From: Allobosea sp. CRIB-10
GTDB taxonomy: Bacteria; Pseudomonadota; Alphaproteobacteria; Rhizobiales; Beijerinckiaceae
Reading direction: 5' to 3'
NCBI RefSeq assembly: GCF_900112185.1
Contig: NZ_FOKP01000036.1
Location: 1-41,407 of the forward strand
DNA length: 41,407 nt
The notes under the pieces are model-generated. The model was not told where the DNA came from. It made no database searches and saw only the letters and a list, made by a program, of their open reading frames with translations. The number at the start of each line of letters is the position of its first letter. Position 1 is the stretch's first letter. The position numbers and the translations under genes were made by a program. This document shows, piece after piece, positions 16,779-24,952 of this stretch.

Positions 16779-18878
16779 ATGCGCCTGTTGAGTTTCGCCG
16801 TCGCCGCGCTCGCCGTGATCGCGCTCGTGGTCAGCCAGCAAAGCGGCAGCGCCGGGATCCTCGGCCTCGGCGTGGTCGGCGTTTTGCTCGCCTTCGCGAC
16901 CTTCCGGGCGACCACCATCCCGTTCTTCCTGAAGATCTTCTCCGGCATTTTCGGCACGGAGTACGTCCTCTTCGGCGCCGGAACGCTGATGGCCCAGATC
17001 GGGCTCTGGCCCGCCGCCTGGCAGGCGGTCGCGCCGCCGGCGAGCCTCGCCACCACGGTCGCCGTCTTCGGCATCCTGATCTACCTGGTCTCCTTCGTGC
17101 CGGTGGTGCAGCGCATCGCCCGCATTGCTTCGCCCTATTTCGAATCCTCCGAACCGCAGATCGCCAATCTCGGGCCGTTCGGCCGCTACCGCATGCGCCT
17201 GGGCACCTTCGCGGTCGCGCTCGTCGTCTTCCTGATCGTGCTCAACCAGGCGCAGGTCGGCATCTCCCTGCGCATCAACTTCTTCTACCGCGACTTCAAC
17301 AACGCCCTGCAGGAGAAGAACGCACCTGTCTTCTGGGAGCAGCTCGTCAACGTCTTCTGCGTCTGGGCGGCGATCTCGGTGATCAGCTACCTGATCGAGA
17401 CGGTCGCGCAGTCCGTGCTGCTGATCCGCTGGCGCGAATGGATGGCGGCCGAGTACAACAGGCGCTGGCTCGGCAACGGCAACCATTACCGCATCTCGCT
17501 CGCCGGCACGGCCGACAACCCCGACCAGCGCATCTCGGAAGACACCCGCTCCTTCCTGAACCAGACCTACAGCTTCTCGCTGACGCTGATCACCCAAGTC
17601 TCGACGCTGGTGTCGTTCTCGATCGTTCTGTGGTCGATTCCGGTGGCGATCACCGTGCCCGGCACCGACATCGTCATCCCCGGCTTCATCTTCTGGGCGA
17701 CGCTGGTCTATGCCGCACTCGCGACCTGGGTCACCCATCTGATCGGCAAGCCACTGATCGCGCTGGAATTCGAGCAGGAGCGGCGCGAGGCGAACTTCCG
17801 CTTCGCCCTCGCCCGCCTGCGCGAATATTCCGAGCAGATCGCGCTGATGCGCGGCGAAGGCGCCGAGCGGCGCCATCTCAGCGAGACCTTCGGCGGCATC
17901 GTCGACAACTTCTACCGGCTGCTCTGGCGCAAGCTGAAGCTGACGACCTTCACCCTGTCCTACAACCAGGCCAATGTCGTCATCCCTTACGTCCTGCTGG
18001 CGCCCTATTATTTCGGCGGCCAGATCGCCTTCGGCGTGCTGACTCAGGTCGCCTCGGCATTCGGCCGGGTCGAGACGGCGATGTCCTTCTTCATCAACAG
18101 CTACCAGTCGATCGCCTCCTATCTCGCCTCGATCAACCGCCTCACCACCTTCGAACAGGCCATTGCCAAGGCGGACGCGCAGGCTGCCGGCGGCGAAGGC
18201 GCGGCGATCGACATCACCGAGAAGCCGGTCAAGGACGCCACGATCGAGACGCTCGCGCTCAACCTGCCGAACGGGCAGCCAATCGTGCAGGCGTCGGACC
18301 TCGCTTTGCCTGCCGGGCGCGCGACACTGATGATCGGCCCTTCCGGCTCGGGCAAATCGACCTTGTTCCGCGCGCTCGCCGGCATCTGGCCGTTCGGCGT
18401 GGGCAAGGTTGCGACGCCGCAGGGACAGCGCATGTTGGTGCTGCCGCAGCGGCCCTATCTGCCGCAGGGCTCACTACGCGCCGCGCTCGCTTATCCGTCG
18501 GAGCCCGACGTCTTCAGCGACGCCGAGATTCACGCGGCGATGGAGAAGGTCAAGCTCGGCCATCTCACCGGCCGGCTCGACGAGGTCGATCTCTGGGGGC
18601 AGCGCCTCTCCGGCGGCGAGCAGCAGCGCCTCGCGGTCGCGCGGGCCCTGCTGGCAAAGCCCGACTGGCTCTTCCTCGACGAGGCCACCGCCTCGCTCGA
18701 CGAGAAGCTCGAAGGCGAAATCTACGAGGTGATCCGGCGCGAGCTGCCACAGGCCAGCATCGTCTCGATCGGCCATCGCTCGACGCTGCGCGCCATGCAT
18801 GACGAGTTGATCGCGATGGAGAAGAATGCCGATGGCACCTTCAGCCCGAAGGCGAAGTCGATGGCCGAGGCGGGGTAG
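16779..18878 (+). CDS. ABC transporter, fused BacA/SbmA-like membrane domain and ATPase
   Basis: Inner-membrane half-transporter of 699 residues that would work as a homodimer. The membrane part (about residues 1-480) is of the ABC_membrane_2 type found in SbmA/BacA, E. coli YddA and peroxisomal ABCD proteins. Landmarks are FFYRDFNNALQEKNAPVFWE, IRWREWMAAEYNRRWLGN, HYRISLAGTADNPDQRISED and EEQERRE-type coupling helix sequence (EFEQERREANFRFALARLRE). The ATPase domain has Walker A GPSGSGKST (520-528), signature LSGGEQQRLAVARALL (from 610), Walker B WLFLDEATASLDEK (Asp634-Glu635) and H-loop SIGHRS. Relatives with both domains include BclA, which takes up antimicrobial peptides in Bradyrhizobium; whether this protein does so is unknown. 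No partner genes are adjacent. Confidence 0.92.
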   Translation: MRLLSFAVAALAVIALVVSQQSGSAGILGLGVVGVLLAFATFRATTIPFFLKIFSGIFGTEYVLFGAGTLMAQIGLWPAAWQAVAPPASLATTVAVFGILIYLVSFVPVVQRIARIASPYFESSEPQIANLGPFGRYRMRLGTFAVALVVFLIVLNQAQVGISLRINFFYRDFNNALQEKNAPVFWEQLVNVFCVWAAISVISYLIETVAQSVLLIRWREWMAAEYNRRWLGNGNHYRISLAGTADNPDQRISEDTRSFLNQTYSFSLTLITQVSTLVSFSIVLWSIPVAITVPGTDIVIPGFIFWATLVYAALATWVTHLIGKPLIALEFEQERREANFRFALARLREYSEQIALMRGEGAERRHLSETFGGIVDNFYRLLWRKLKLTTFTLSYNQANVVIPYVLLAPYYFGGQIAFGVLTQVASAFGRVETAMSFFINSYQSIASYLASINRLTTFEQAIAKADAQAAGGEGAAIDITEKPVKDATIETLALNLPNGQPIVQASDLALPAGRATLMIGPSGSGKSTLFRALAGIWPFGVGKVATPQGQRMLVLPQRPYLPQGSLRAALAYPSEPDVFSDAEIHAAMEKVKLGHLTGRLDEVDLWGQRLSGGEQQRLAVARALLAKPDWLFLDEATASLDEKLEGEIYEVIRRELPQASIVSIGHRSTLRAMHDELIAMEKNADGTFSPKAKSMAEAG

Positions 18879-18908
18879 GAAGATCAGACAGGCGGGTAAC
18901 GCTCAGCC

Positions 18909-19053
18909 GTCATTCCGGGGCAGGTCAAGGGCCTGAGCCCGGAACCCAGAACCGATGCCCGATCGGAGAACTAACCGTCGGCTCTCGCGCCCTTGCCACC
19001 ACCGACGTCGGTTCTGGATTCCGGGTTCGCCGCTGGGCGGCGCCCCGGAATGA
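18909..19053. repeat. GTCAT-headed hairpin repeats in inverted pair (no gene inside)
   Basis: Two arms of the same repeat family that frames the GIY-YIG gene at 27467. The left arm starts GTCATTCCGGGG (18909-18920) and continues through an imperfect CAGG/CCTG hairpin to CCCGGAACCCAGAACCGA (ends 18955). The right arm is the reverse complement, ending CCCCGGAATGAC at 19053, with an inner stem CGCCGC/GCGGCG. About 52 bp of unremarkable sequence lies between the arms. The element occupies nearly all of the gap between the ABC transporter and the META protein. Confidence 0.8.
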
Positions 19054-19067
19054 CGCCGAAGCGTCCG

Positions 19068-19535
19068 TCAAATGCCGCGGTCGAAGCGGATCTCGCCGGA
19101 ACCGGTCTTGAGGACGAGGCGGCCTTCGACCAGGTCCCATTGCCGGGCCGTGCGCAGCGCCATCAGATAGCTGCGTTCGAAATCCGAGGCGCCTTTGTCG
19201 CAGGCCATCTTGGTCACCGCGATGGGGCCGACTGCGAAAGCCTGCTGGCGCAGCGGATAGGCCGAGGCCGAGAAAGTGTTGCAGCCACCGAAGCCGGTGC
19301 CGCGAAGATTTGAATCGACCTTCAGCGTGGCGCGATAGCCGGTGACCGGCTTGCCGTTCATCTGCCTGATCGTCCAGGAGGCGTCGAACGGGAAGTTCTT
19401 CTCCTGCCGTGGCGGCGGAGCCTCCCCACCAGGCTGCTCACTGCGAGAAGGCATCTGCTGGCGGCGCTGGGCGAGCGCATCACTCACCAGCATGGGCGAC
19501 ACCGAGAGAACGAGAGCGGCCAGGAGGCCAAGGCG
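19068..19535 (-). CDS. META domain (HslJ-like) secreted protein
   Basis: Periplasmic or envelope protein of about 155 residues with a C-terminal META (DUF306) domain, the fold of HslJ. The domain shows the family features GTGFGGCNTFSASAYPL, AFAVGPIAVTKMACDKGAS and FERSYLMALRTARQWDLVEG, with the two conserved cysteines (GGCN and MAC). Function of the fold is unclear; E. coli HslJ is linked to heat shock and novobiocin resistance. The start is uncertain: a TTG at 19535 gives a clean Sec signal peptide (MNTQSRLGLLAALVLSVSPM, cleavage near ALA-Q). A TTG at 19637 would place 34 extra residues ahead of it. It is downstream of hisG on the same strand, but the 190-bp gap suggests its own promoter. 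Confidence 0.82.
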   Translation of the reverse strand, partial: RLGLLAALVLSVSPMLVSDALAQRRQQMPSRSEQPGGEAPPPRQEKNFPFDASWTIRQMNGKPVTGYRATLKVDSNLRGTGFGGCNTFSASAYPLRQQAFAVGPIAVTKMACDKGASDFERSYLMALRTARQWDLVEGRLVLKTGSGEIRFDRGI

Positions 19536-19726
19536 CGACTGCGTATTCAACTGGTCCAGACCCCGATTGGAAAGAGCGCGACGGCCCGTAGGAGAACCCG
19601 ACACTTCCCACTGCACCGATCGCGGTGGCAAGCGCAAGTCTCGATCGCACCGCTTTTGGTACGACTTGCACTGAAATCGCCTCGCCCGGGTGACTTACCC
19701 GGACATTGCGTCGGGAATCCGGCGCG

Positions 19727-20728
19727 TCAGATGCGCGCGAGCAGCCGCTCGATCAGCGGGTTGGACCGGCGGAAGACATAATCGAGCGTGCGCACCGTGA
19801 TGTCGTCGGCGCCGGCCTTGCCCAGCTCCTCGACCAGCGGGAACACCGCCTTGCGCGGGCAATGAAGGGTGACGACACCGTCGCTGCCGGCCGCGCCGAA
19901 CGGCAGGCGCGCGCCAAGCCGATGCGCGATCTCGCCCAGCCGCTGCGGCGAGACGGCGTTGAGCACGGCGCGGACCTCGCGCAGCGAGCGCGCCTCCTCT
20001 TCGGCGGCGATGCGCGCGAGGATGGCAGCGGCGGCATCGCGCGCCTGCTTGCCCCAGGGCGCGCGCACGGAGGCAACGAGGTTGGCTTCCGAGGCCAGGA
20101 TCACGCCGTCGTCCAGTACTTTCAGTGCATTTGCCGATAGCGTCGCGCCGGTGGTGGTGATGTCGACGACGATCTCGGCGGTGCCTGCAGCCGGGGCGCC
20201 CTCGGTCGCGCCCAGGCTCTCCACGATCCGGTAATCGGCGAGGCCGTGATTGGCGAAGAAGCGGCGGGTCAGGTTCACATACTTCGTGGCGACGCGCAGT
20301 TTGCGGCCGGTGCGGGCGCGCATGGTCGCGGCGACGTCGTCGAGATCGGCCATGGTGCGGACATCGATCCAAGCCTGCGGCACGGCGACGACGACATTGG
20401 CCTGGCCGAAGCCGAGCGGCGCCAGCAGCACCATGCTGGCATCGGCATCGGCAACCTGCTCGCGCACCAGATCCTCGCCGGTGATGCCGAGATGGGCGGC
20501 GCCCGACGAGAGCTGCGCGACGATCTCCGAGGCCGAGAGATAGGCGACCTCGGCCCCGCCGAGCCCGGCGATCTGGCCGCGATATTCGCGCTGGCCGCGC
20601 GCCTGCACGAAGGAGAGGCCGGCGCGGCCGAAAAAGGCGGTGGCGTTTTCCTGCAGCCGGCCCTTGGAGGGCACGGCGAGGACCAAAGGCGCGTCGGCCG
20701 TCGAATTCTGCGTCATGGTCCCGCTCAT
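19727..20728 (-). CDS. hisG: ATP phosphoribosyltransferase catalytic subunit, long form
   Basis: First enzyme of histidine synthesis, joining ATP and PRPP. The product has 333 residues. The catalytic part starts LVLAVPSKGRLQENATAFFG and contains LGITGEDLVREQVAD. The PRPP-binding stretch EIVVDITTTGATLSANALKV is intact. About 80 residues follow (VVTLHCPRKAVFPLVEELGK, AGADDITVRTLDYVF) that resemble the regulatory C-terminal domain of long HisG proteins. Yet hisZ, the partner of short HisG proteins, overlaps it by four bases upstream (ATGA), so the pair is translationally coupled. Long HisG with HisZ is an uncommon combination outside this bacterial group. Histidine feedback would be expected; no attenuator was seen. 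Confidence 0.94.
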   Translation of the reverse strand: MSGTMTQNSTADAPLVLAVPSKGRLQENATAFFGRAGLSFVQARGQREYRGQIAGLGGAEVAYLSASEIVAQLSSGAAHLGITGEDLVREQVADADASMVLLAPLGFGQANVVVAVPQAWIDVRTMADLDDVAATMRARTGRKLRVATKYVNLTRRFFANHGLADYRIVESLGATEGAPAAGTAEIVVDITTTGATLSANALKVLDDGVILASEANLVASVRAPWGKQARDAAAAILARIAAEEEARSLREVRAVLNAVSPQRLGEIAHRLGARLPFGAAGSDGVVTLHCPRKAVFPLVEELGKAGADDITVRTLDYVFRRSNPLIERLLARI

Positions 20729-21831
20729 GCCTTGCCTCCCGCGAGACGGTCGAGCCAGAGCGAGGCGCCGACGGCCGGCACCGGCGCAGGCGCACCGAGG
20801 CGCTGCAGCACGCCGTCATAGCGGCCGCCGCCGGCGATCGGCTTCAGGTCCGGCCGGGCCGGATCGTGCAATTCGAAGATGAAGCCGGTGTAGTAGTCGA
20901 GATTGCGGGCAAAGCCCGCCGAGAACGAGATGTTGGCGACATCGACGCCGCGCGCGGCGAGGAAGCCGGTGCGCTCGTCGAAGGCGTCGAGCGCGGCGGA
21001 GAGGTCGAGCCCGGCGTTGTCCGCGAGCTTGCGCAAGGCGGCGGAGGCGCCGTCGGGATCGCCGCCGATCGCCAGCGCATGCGCGATCACGCCGCTCGCC
21101 TCGCCATTGACCGGATTGTCGCGCTCGGCCGCCCGCGCCAGGAAGCGCTCGGCGATGTCACCGGCCGAGCGGCCGCCGACGGTCGAGATGCCGGCGATCG
21201 AGAGCACGTCCTCGACGAAGGCGCGCGCCGCCTTGGGGTCCTGCCCCTCCAGCGCCTTGAGCAGGCCGGCATGGGCATGCTCGACCTCGCCCGCCGGCGG
21301 TTCGAGCGCGGCGACGGCATCGGCGCCCTTGCCCTGCGCGACGGCGCGCATCAGCCGGCGACGAGCGGCCTGCGGCACGCCGAGCCGGTCGAGCAGCGCG
21401 GTCAGCAGCGCGACATCGCCCATCAGCAGGCGCGGCCGGGTCAGGCCGAGCGCGGCGGCGGATTCGACGGTCAGCGCCATGATCTCGGCGTCGGCGGCGG
21501 CGAAATCGGTTCGGCCGAAGGATTCGAGGCCGGCCTGGGCGAACTCGCTCGGCTCGTTGGCGCCGCGCATGCGGAAGACCGGTCCGGCATAGGTATAGGA
21601 CGCCGGCTCGCTGGCATGGGCGGCGATATGGGCCAGCGCGACGGGGATGGTGTATTCCGGCCGCAGGCACCATTCGCGCCCGTCATCGTCCTGCGTCAGG
21701 AAGATGCGGCGGCGGATATCCTCGCCGGAGAGGTCGAGAAAAGGCTCGACGGGCTGCAGGATCGCCGGCTCGGCGCGCCGATAGCCTTCGCGCTCGAACG
21801 GCGCGATCACGGTCTCGAGCTTTGAGCGCAT
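20725..21831 (-). CDS. hisZ: ATP phosphoribosyltransferase regulatory subunit
   Basis: Histidyl-tRNA synthetase-like protein without aminoacylation activity that binds HisG and allows its activity and histidine control. The product is 368 residues from the ATG at 21831; a GTG three codons upstream is possible. The catalytic-core fold of class II synthetases is visible: AILQPVEPFLDLSGEDIRRR, FLTQDDDGREWCLRPEYTIP as motif 2 region, SYTYAGPVFRMRGANEPSEF, and ISFSAGFARNLDYYTGFIFE near the end, with AGGGRYDGVLQRLG and PAVGASLWLDRLAGG as motif 3. The anticodon-binding domain of real HisRS is absent. It overlaps hisG and lies downstream of hisS, separated from it by a repeat. Confidence 0.95.
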   Translation of the reverse strand: MRSKLETVIAPFEREGYRRAEPAILQPVEPFLDLSGEDIRRRIFLTQDDDGREWCLRPEYTIPVALAHIAAHASEPASYTYAGPVFRMRGANEPSEFAQAGLESFGRTDFAAADAEIMALTVESAAALGLTRPRLLMGDVALLTALLDRLGVPQAARRRLMRAVAQGKGADAVAALEPPAGEVEHAHAGLLKALEGQDPKAARAFVEDVLSIAGISTVGGRSAGDIAERFLARAAERDNPVNGEASGVIAHALAIGGDPDGASAALRKLADNAGLDLSAALDAFDERTGFLAARGVDVANISFSAGFARNLDYYTGFIFELHDPARPDLKPIAGGGRYDGVLQRLGAPAPVPAVGASLWLDRLAGGKA

Positions 21832-21938
21832 GGCCGGCACTTTACAAAAACCCTGTTGCGGCGCTGTCCTAGCAGGGACGCCCGCGATTTTCGACGGCTT
21901 TTAGGGAATTGGGTGAACGGGAATCCGGAGGGGCGGCC

Positions 21939-22060
21939 GTCATGGTCGGGCTTGTCCCGACCATCCACGTCTTCCGTCCCCCAAGGTCGTGTTCAAGACG
22001 TGGATGCTCGCCACAAGGGCGAGCATGACGGCGGAGGCTGGGGTCAACCCCGAGCATGAC
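21939..22060. repeat. GTCAT-headed hairpin pair plus a third half
   Basis: A 91-bp unit (21939-22029) begins GTCATGGTCGGG, forms ATGGTCGGG/CCCGACCAT and ATGCTCGCC/GGGCGAGCAT hairpins, and has inverted CCACGTCTT/AAGACGTGG inside; it ends GAGCATGAC. A partial further copy on the opposite strand (GTCATGCTCGGGGTTGACCC reading leftward) ends at 22060. The unit of the same 91-bp length at 29023-29113 is highly similar. It fills most of the gap between hisS and hisZ. Confidence 0.82.
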
Positions 22061-22063
22061 GCC

Positions 22064-23638
22064 TTATGAATACCGCCCCAGCACCCTTCTCACCCCCTCG
22101 ACCAGCTCGCCCACCGGCACCGAGAACTGCGCCTGCGCCTGCCGCTCCTTGTGCTCGGCGGAATCCTTGACGTCGCGGCTCGCCGCGGCGAGTTCGGCGC
22201 CGAGGATCAGGTCCTTGATCACGACGGTGCCGGCCTCGCGCTCGGACGAGCCCTGGATCACCGCGCAGGCCGCGCCGCGCCGGTCGGCATATTTCATCTG
22301 GGCGTTGAAGCCGGAGGAGCCGAGATAGAGATCGGCCCGGCAGAGCGCCCTGCCCTGCCCGTCCTCGGCCTGGCGCAGCTGCGCAACGAAAGCCTGATAG
22401 GCCGGCATGAACTCCGGCGACTTGTTGTCCATCGCAGTGACGACGACCAGCGGCAGCTCGTTCTTCTGGTCGACGATCGGCGACTTCACCGCCTTCAGCG
22501 CCGAATAGAGCCGGGAGACGCCGATCGAGAAGCCAGCCGCCGGCACGGGCTCCGGCCGAAAGCGGCCGACGAGACCGTCATAACGCCCGCCGCCGGCGAC
22601 CGAGCCGAAACGAACGACCTGGCCGTCCTCATTGGTGACCGGGAAGGTCAGTTCCACCTCGTAGACCGGGCCGGTGTAGTATTCGAGGCCGCGGACGACG
22701 GAGGGGTCGATGATGATGCGGCCGAGATAGCCCGCGGCGGTGACCAGTTCCCTGATCTGTTCGAGTTCCTCGATCCCGGCCACGCCGTTCTCGGCGCCCT
22801 CGACCAACTTGCGCAGTTCCGTGACGGCCTCGGCGGACAACTCAGCCGACCTGGCACTGTCGGAGGCGGTCGATTTGCCGAGCTCGGCCAGCCGCTGGCC
22901 AACGGCGAGGTAGCGGAGGATCGTCTCGGCCTGAGCCTCGGACAGGCCCGCGCCCTTGGTGAAATCCCCGCTCTCGTCCTTGCGCCCACCGCGCAGGAGC
23001 TTGCCGACCTCTTCGAGTGGGAACTTGTCGGCCTTGTCCACCGCCCGGAGCACTGTCAGGCGCGCATCCCGATCGATGCCGGCAGCGTCCATCACACCAT
23101 CGAGCACCTTGCGGTTATTGACCTTGACGACATAGTTGCCGCGCTTGATGCCGAGCTTCTCCATCGTGTCGGCGGCGAGCATGCAGATCTCGGCATCGGC
23201 CGCGACGCTGCCCGAGCCGACGATGTCGGCGTCGAACTGCATGAACTGGCGGAAGCGGCCCGGCCCCGGCTTCTCGTTGCGGAAGACATAGCCGACTTGA
23301 TAGCCGCGATAGGGTTTCGGCAGCGCGTCGAAATTCTCGGCGACATGGCGGGCGAGAGGCGCGGTCAGGTCATAGCGCAGCGAGAGCCACTGCTCGTCAT
23401 CGTCCCGGAAGGAGAAGACGCCCTCGTTCGGCCGGTCCTGGTCCGGCAGGAATTTTCCGAGCGCGTCGGTGTATTCGACGAAGGGTGTCTCGACCGGATC
23501 GAAGCCATAAAGCGAGAAGCTCCCGCGGATCACAGCGAGCATACGCTCGGTGGCGGCGACATCGGCCGGGCCGCGATCGACGAAACCGCGCGGCTGGCGG
23601 GCCTTCAGCTTGGCAGGGGCGGACTTGTCGGCGGACAT
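22064..23638 (-). CDS. hisS: histidyl-tRNA synthetase
   Basis: Charges tRNA-His with histidine in the cytoplasm. The product is 524 residues from the ATG at 23638, longer than the usual 420-450, because of an insert rich in Glu and Ala (about residues 240-320). Class II motif 2 is VGYVFRNEKPGPGRFRQFMQ, followed by FDADIVGSGSVAADAEI. The histidine-specific stretches are VVRGLEYYTGPVYEVE and AGGGRYDGLVGRF, and motif 3 is PAAGFSIGVSRLYSAL. The C-terminal anticodon-binding domain follows (LPLVVVTAMDNKS to ELVEGVRRVLGRYS). It is the first gene of hisS-hisZ-hisG. An upstream start at 23713 adds 25 residues of no family likeness and was rejected. Confidence 0.96.
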   Translation of the reverse strand: MSADKSAPAKLKARQPRGFVDRGPADVAATERMLAVIRGSFSLYGFDPVETPFVEYTDALGKFLPDQDRPNEGVFSFRDDDEQWLSLRYDLTAPLARHVAENFDALPKPYRGYQVGYVFRNEKPGPGRFRQFMQFDADIVGSGSVAADAEICMLAADTMEKLGIKRGNYVVKVNNRKVLDGVMDAAGIDRDARLTVLRAVDKADKFPLEEVGKLLRGGRKDESGDFTKGAGLSEAQAETILRYLAVGQRLAELGKSTASDSARSAELSAEAVTELRKLVEGAENGVAGIEELEQIRELVTAAGYLGRIIIDPSVVRGLEYYTGPVYEVELTFPVTNEDGQVVRFGSVAGGGRYDGLVGRFRPEPVPAAGFSIGVSRLYSALKAVKSPIVDQKNELPLVVVTAMDNKSPEFMPAYQAFVAQLRQAEDGQGRALCRADLYLGSSGFNAQMKYADRRGAACAVIQGSSEREAGTVVIKDLILGAELAAASRDVKDSAEHKERQAQAQFSVPVGELVEGVRRVLGRYS

Positions 23639-23787
23639 GGGTACGTGTCTCGGATGCTGGAAACGCTGGAAATCGTTGGACAGCGGGTTAGCCCGCTGAG
23701 CCGCCAGGGGCAAGCACGGCGGCGCAATCCGGCTGAGCGCAGGTTGCTGCGTTCGGCTCGTTCTAGAGGCGGCAGCCGGCTCCCGCC

Positions 23788-24861
23788 TCAGCCGCGAAGC
23801 GCGCGGCAGCGAGCCTCGAGCGAGGCGAAAGCCTCATCGCCGCCGGAAATGTCGAACACCGCATCACGGGCCCGGCCTCCGCGATCCATGCGCCCGTTGA
23901 CGACAAGGCGCTGGCCGCGCGCCAATTCAGTGCGCCGCCGCTGACAACGTCGAAAGGCCGCTGCTGCTTCCAGCGGGATCACTGAAGACGAGACCTTCGT
24001 CGGCGCCATCGATTTCCCAGCGCTGCGGGCGCCCGTCGATCGAGGCCGGCGTCGGCGATTTCGATATCGTCCAGTTGCGCGGGGGCACGAACCAGTTGCT
24101 GATCGCCAGGCGCCCCCTGGCGTCCTTACCGCAGCTGAAAGAAAAGCCGAAAGCGCGATCGTTCGACTGGATTTCGAGATCGACCTGGACCTTCGTCGCT
24201 GGGTCAACCGCCAGCGCGACGGCTTGCGCGGCGCGGCCGGCGGCGTTGCCGTGGCCGTCTTGGGCACGTCGGCGGCGGCACCGGCCGGCGGCTCGGCGGC
24301 AGGCTTCGCCTGGGTGGCGGCAGGAGCAGGCGGCTCGTCGACCTTCGGAGCGATGGCCGGCTTCGCAGGGCTGTCGGGAGAACGCAGCAGTGCATCCATC
24401 GGCTCGGCCGCGGCGGGAGCCGGCGGCGGTGCGGCAGGCGGAGCAGCGGGCGCGGCGGGAGCCGATATAGGGGGAGTGGGCGCTGGAGCCGGAACCGCTG
24501 CCACTCCTGGTGCCGGCGGGGCGCCGATGAGCGTGGCCGACACCAGCTTGACGATCCTGCCGGCAGCCCCGCATGCGACGGACCTGATCTTGAGGCGGGT
24601 GCCCTTTCGGAACAGGTCGTCGAACGCGGCCTGGAGGCGTGCATAGGCCGCACGATCCCTGATATCGTAGGCCGCAGGCAGATTGATGTAGCTGTCGTCG
24701 TAAGGCGGCTCGTTGAATGTGAAGCCTTGCAGCTCGCCCTTCTCGACCACGCGGTCGACGACCTGCCCCGTGCCTATGCCGCGGACACAGCCGGAGCCGG
24801 TCGGCAGTGCGACACATGGCAAAGCGGCGAAACGCGAGCTGAAACAATTCGTCACAGGCAT
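23788..24861 (-). pseudogene. unrecognised Pro/Ala-rich protein, reading frame broken twice
   Basis: No known family recognised. From the ATG at 24861 the frame reads GTGQVVDRVVEKGELQGFTF, NEPPYDDSYINLPAAYDIRD and LFRKGTRLKIRSVACGAAGR. A proline/alanine-rich linker of about 100 residues follows (APAPTPPISAPAAPAAPPAA). Near 24225-24240 sensible sequence moves to another frame: VDPATKVQVDLEIQSNDRAF, GFSFSCGKDARGRLAISNWF, DGRPQRWEIDGADEGLVFSD. Near 23930-23945 it moves back: ELARGQRLVVNGRMDRGGRA to the stop at 23788. The first shift acts like one lost base and the second like one gained base, so the two compensate. The N terminus is not a clean signal peptide, so the start is doubtful. Two conserved-looking globular domains joined by a flexible linker suggest an envelope protein, which is inference. 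Confidence 0.6.
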
Positions 24862-24952
24862 GGATTCCGTTGCGGCAGGGAAAGGATAGAAGCATTCTCG
24901 CCAATATTCATAAGGATATTGACGTTTACAGCTTTCCTGGAGCAAGCGCTTT

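Noticed and set aside
17438..18802. Open frame of 454 codons inside the ABC transporter in another frame
   Set aside because: Composition is Arg/His/Pro-rich shadow; the transporter frame carries Walker A, signature and Walker B.
19480..19671. Short frame with a signal-peptide-like start (SRLALATAIGAVGSVGFS) upstream of the META gene
   Set aside because: It starts at GTG without a ribosome-binding site, ends in low-complexity sequence, and overlaps the better signal peptide of the META protein.
22151..23944. Open frame of 597 codons opposite hisS
   Set aside because: Antisense shadow of hisS with no recognisable domain.
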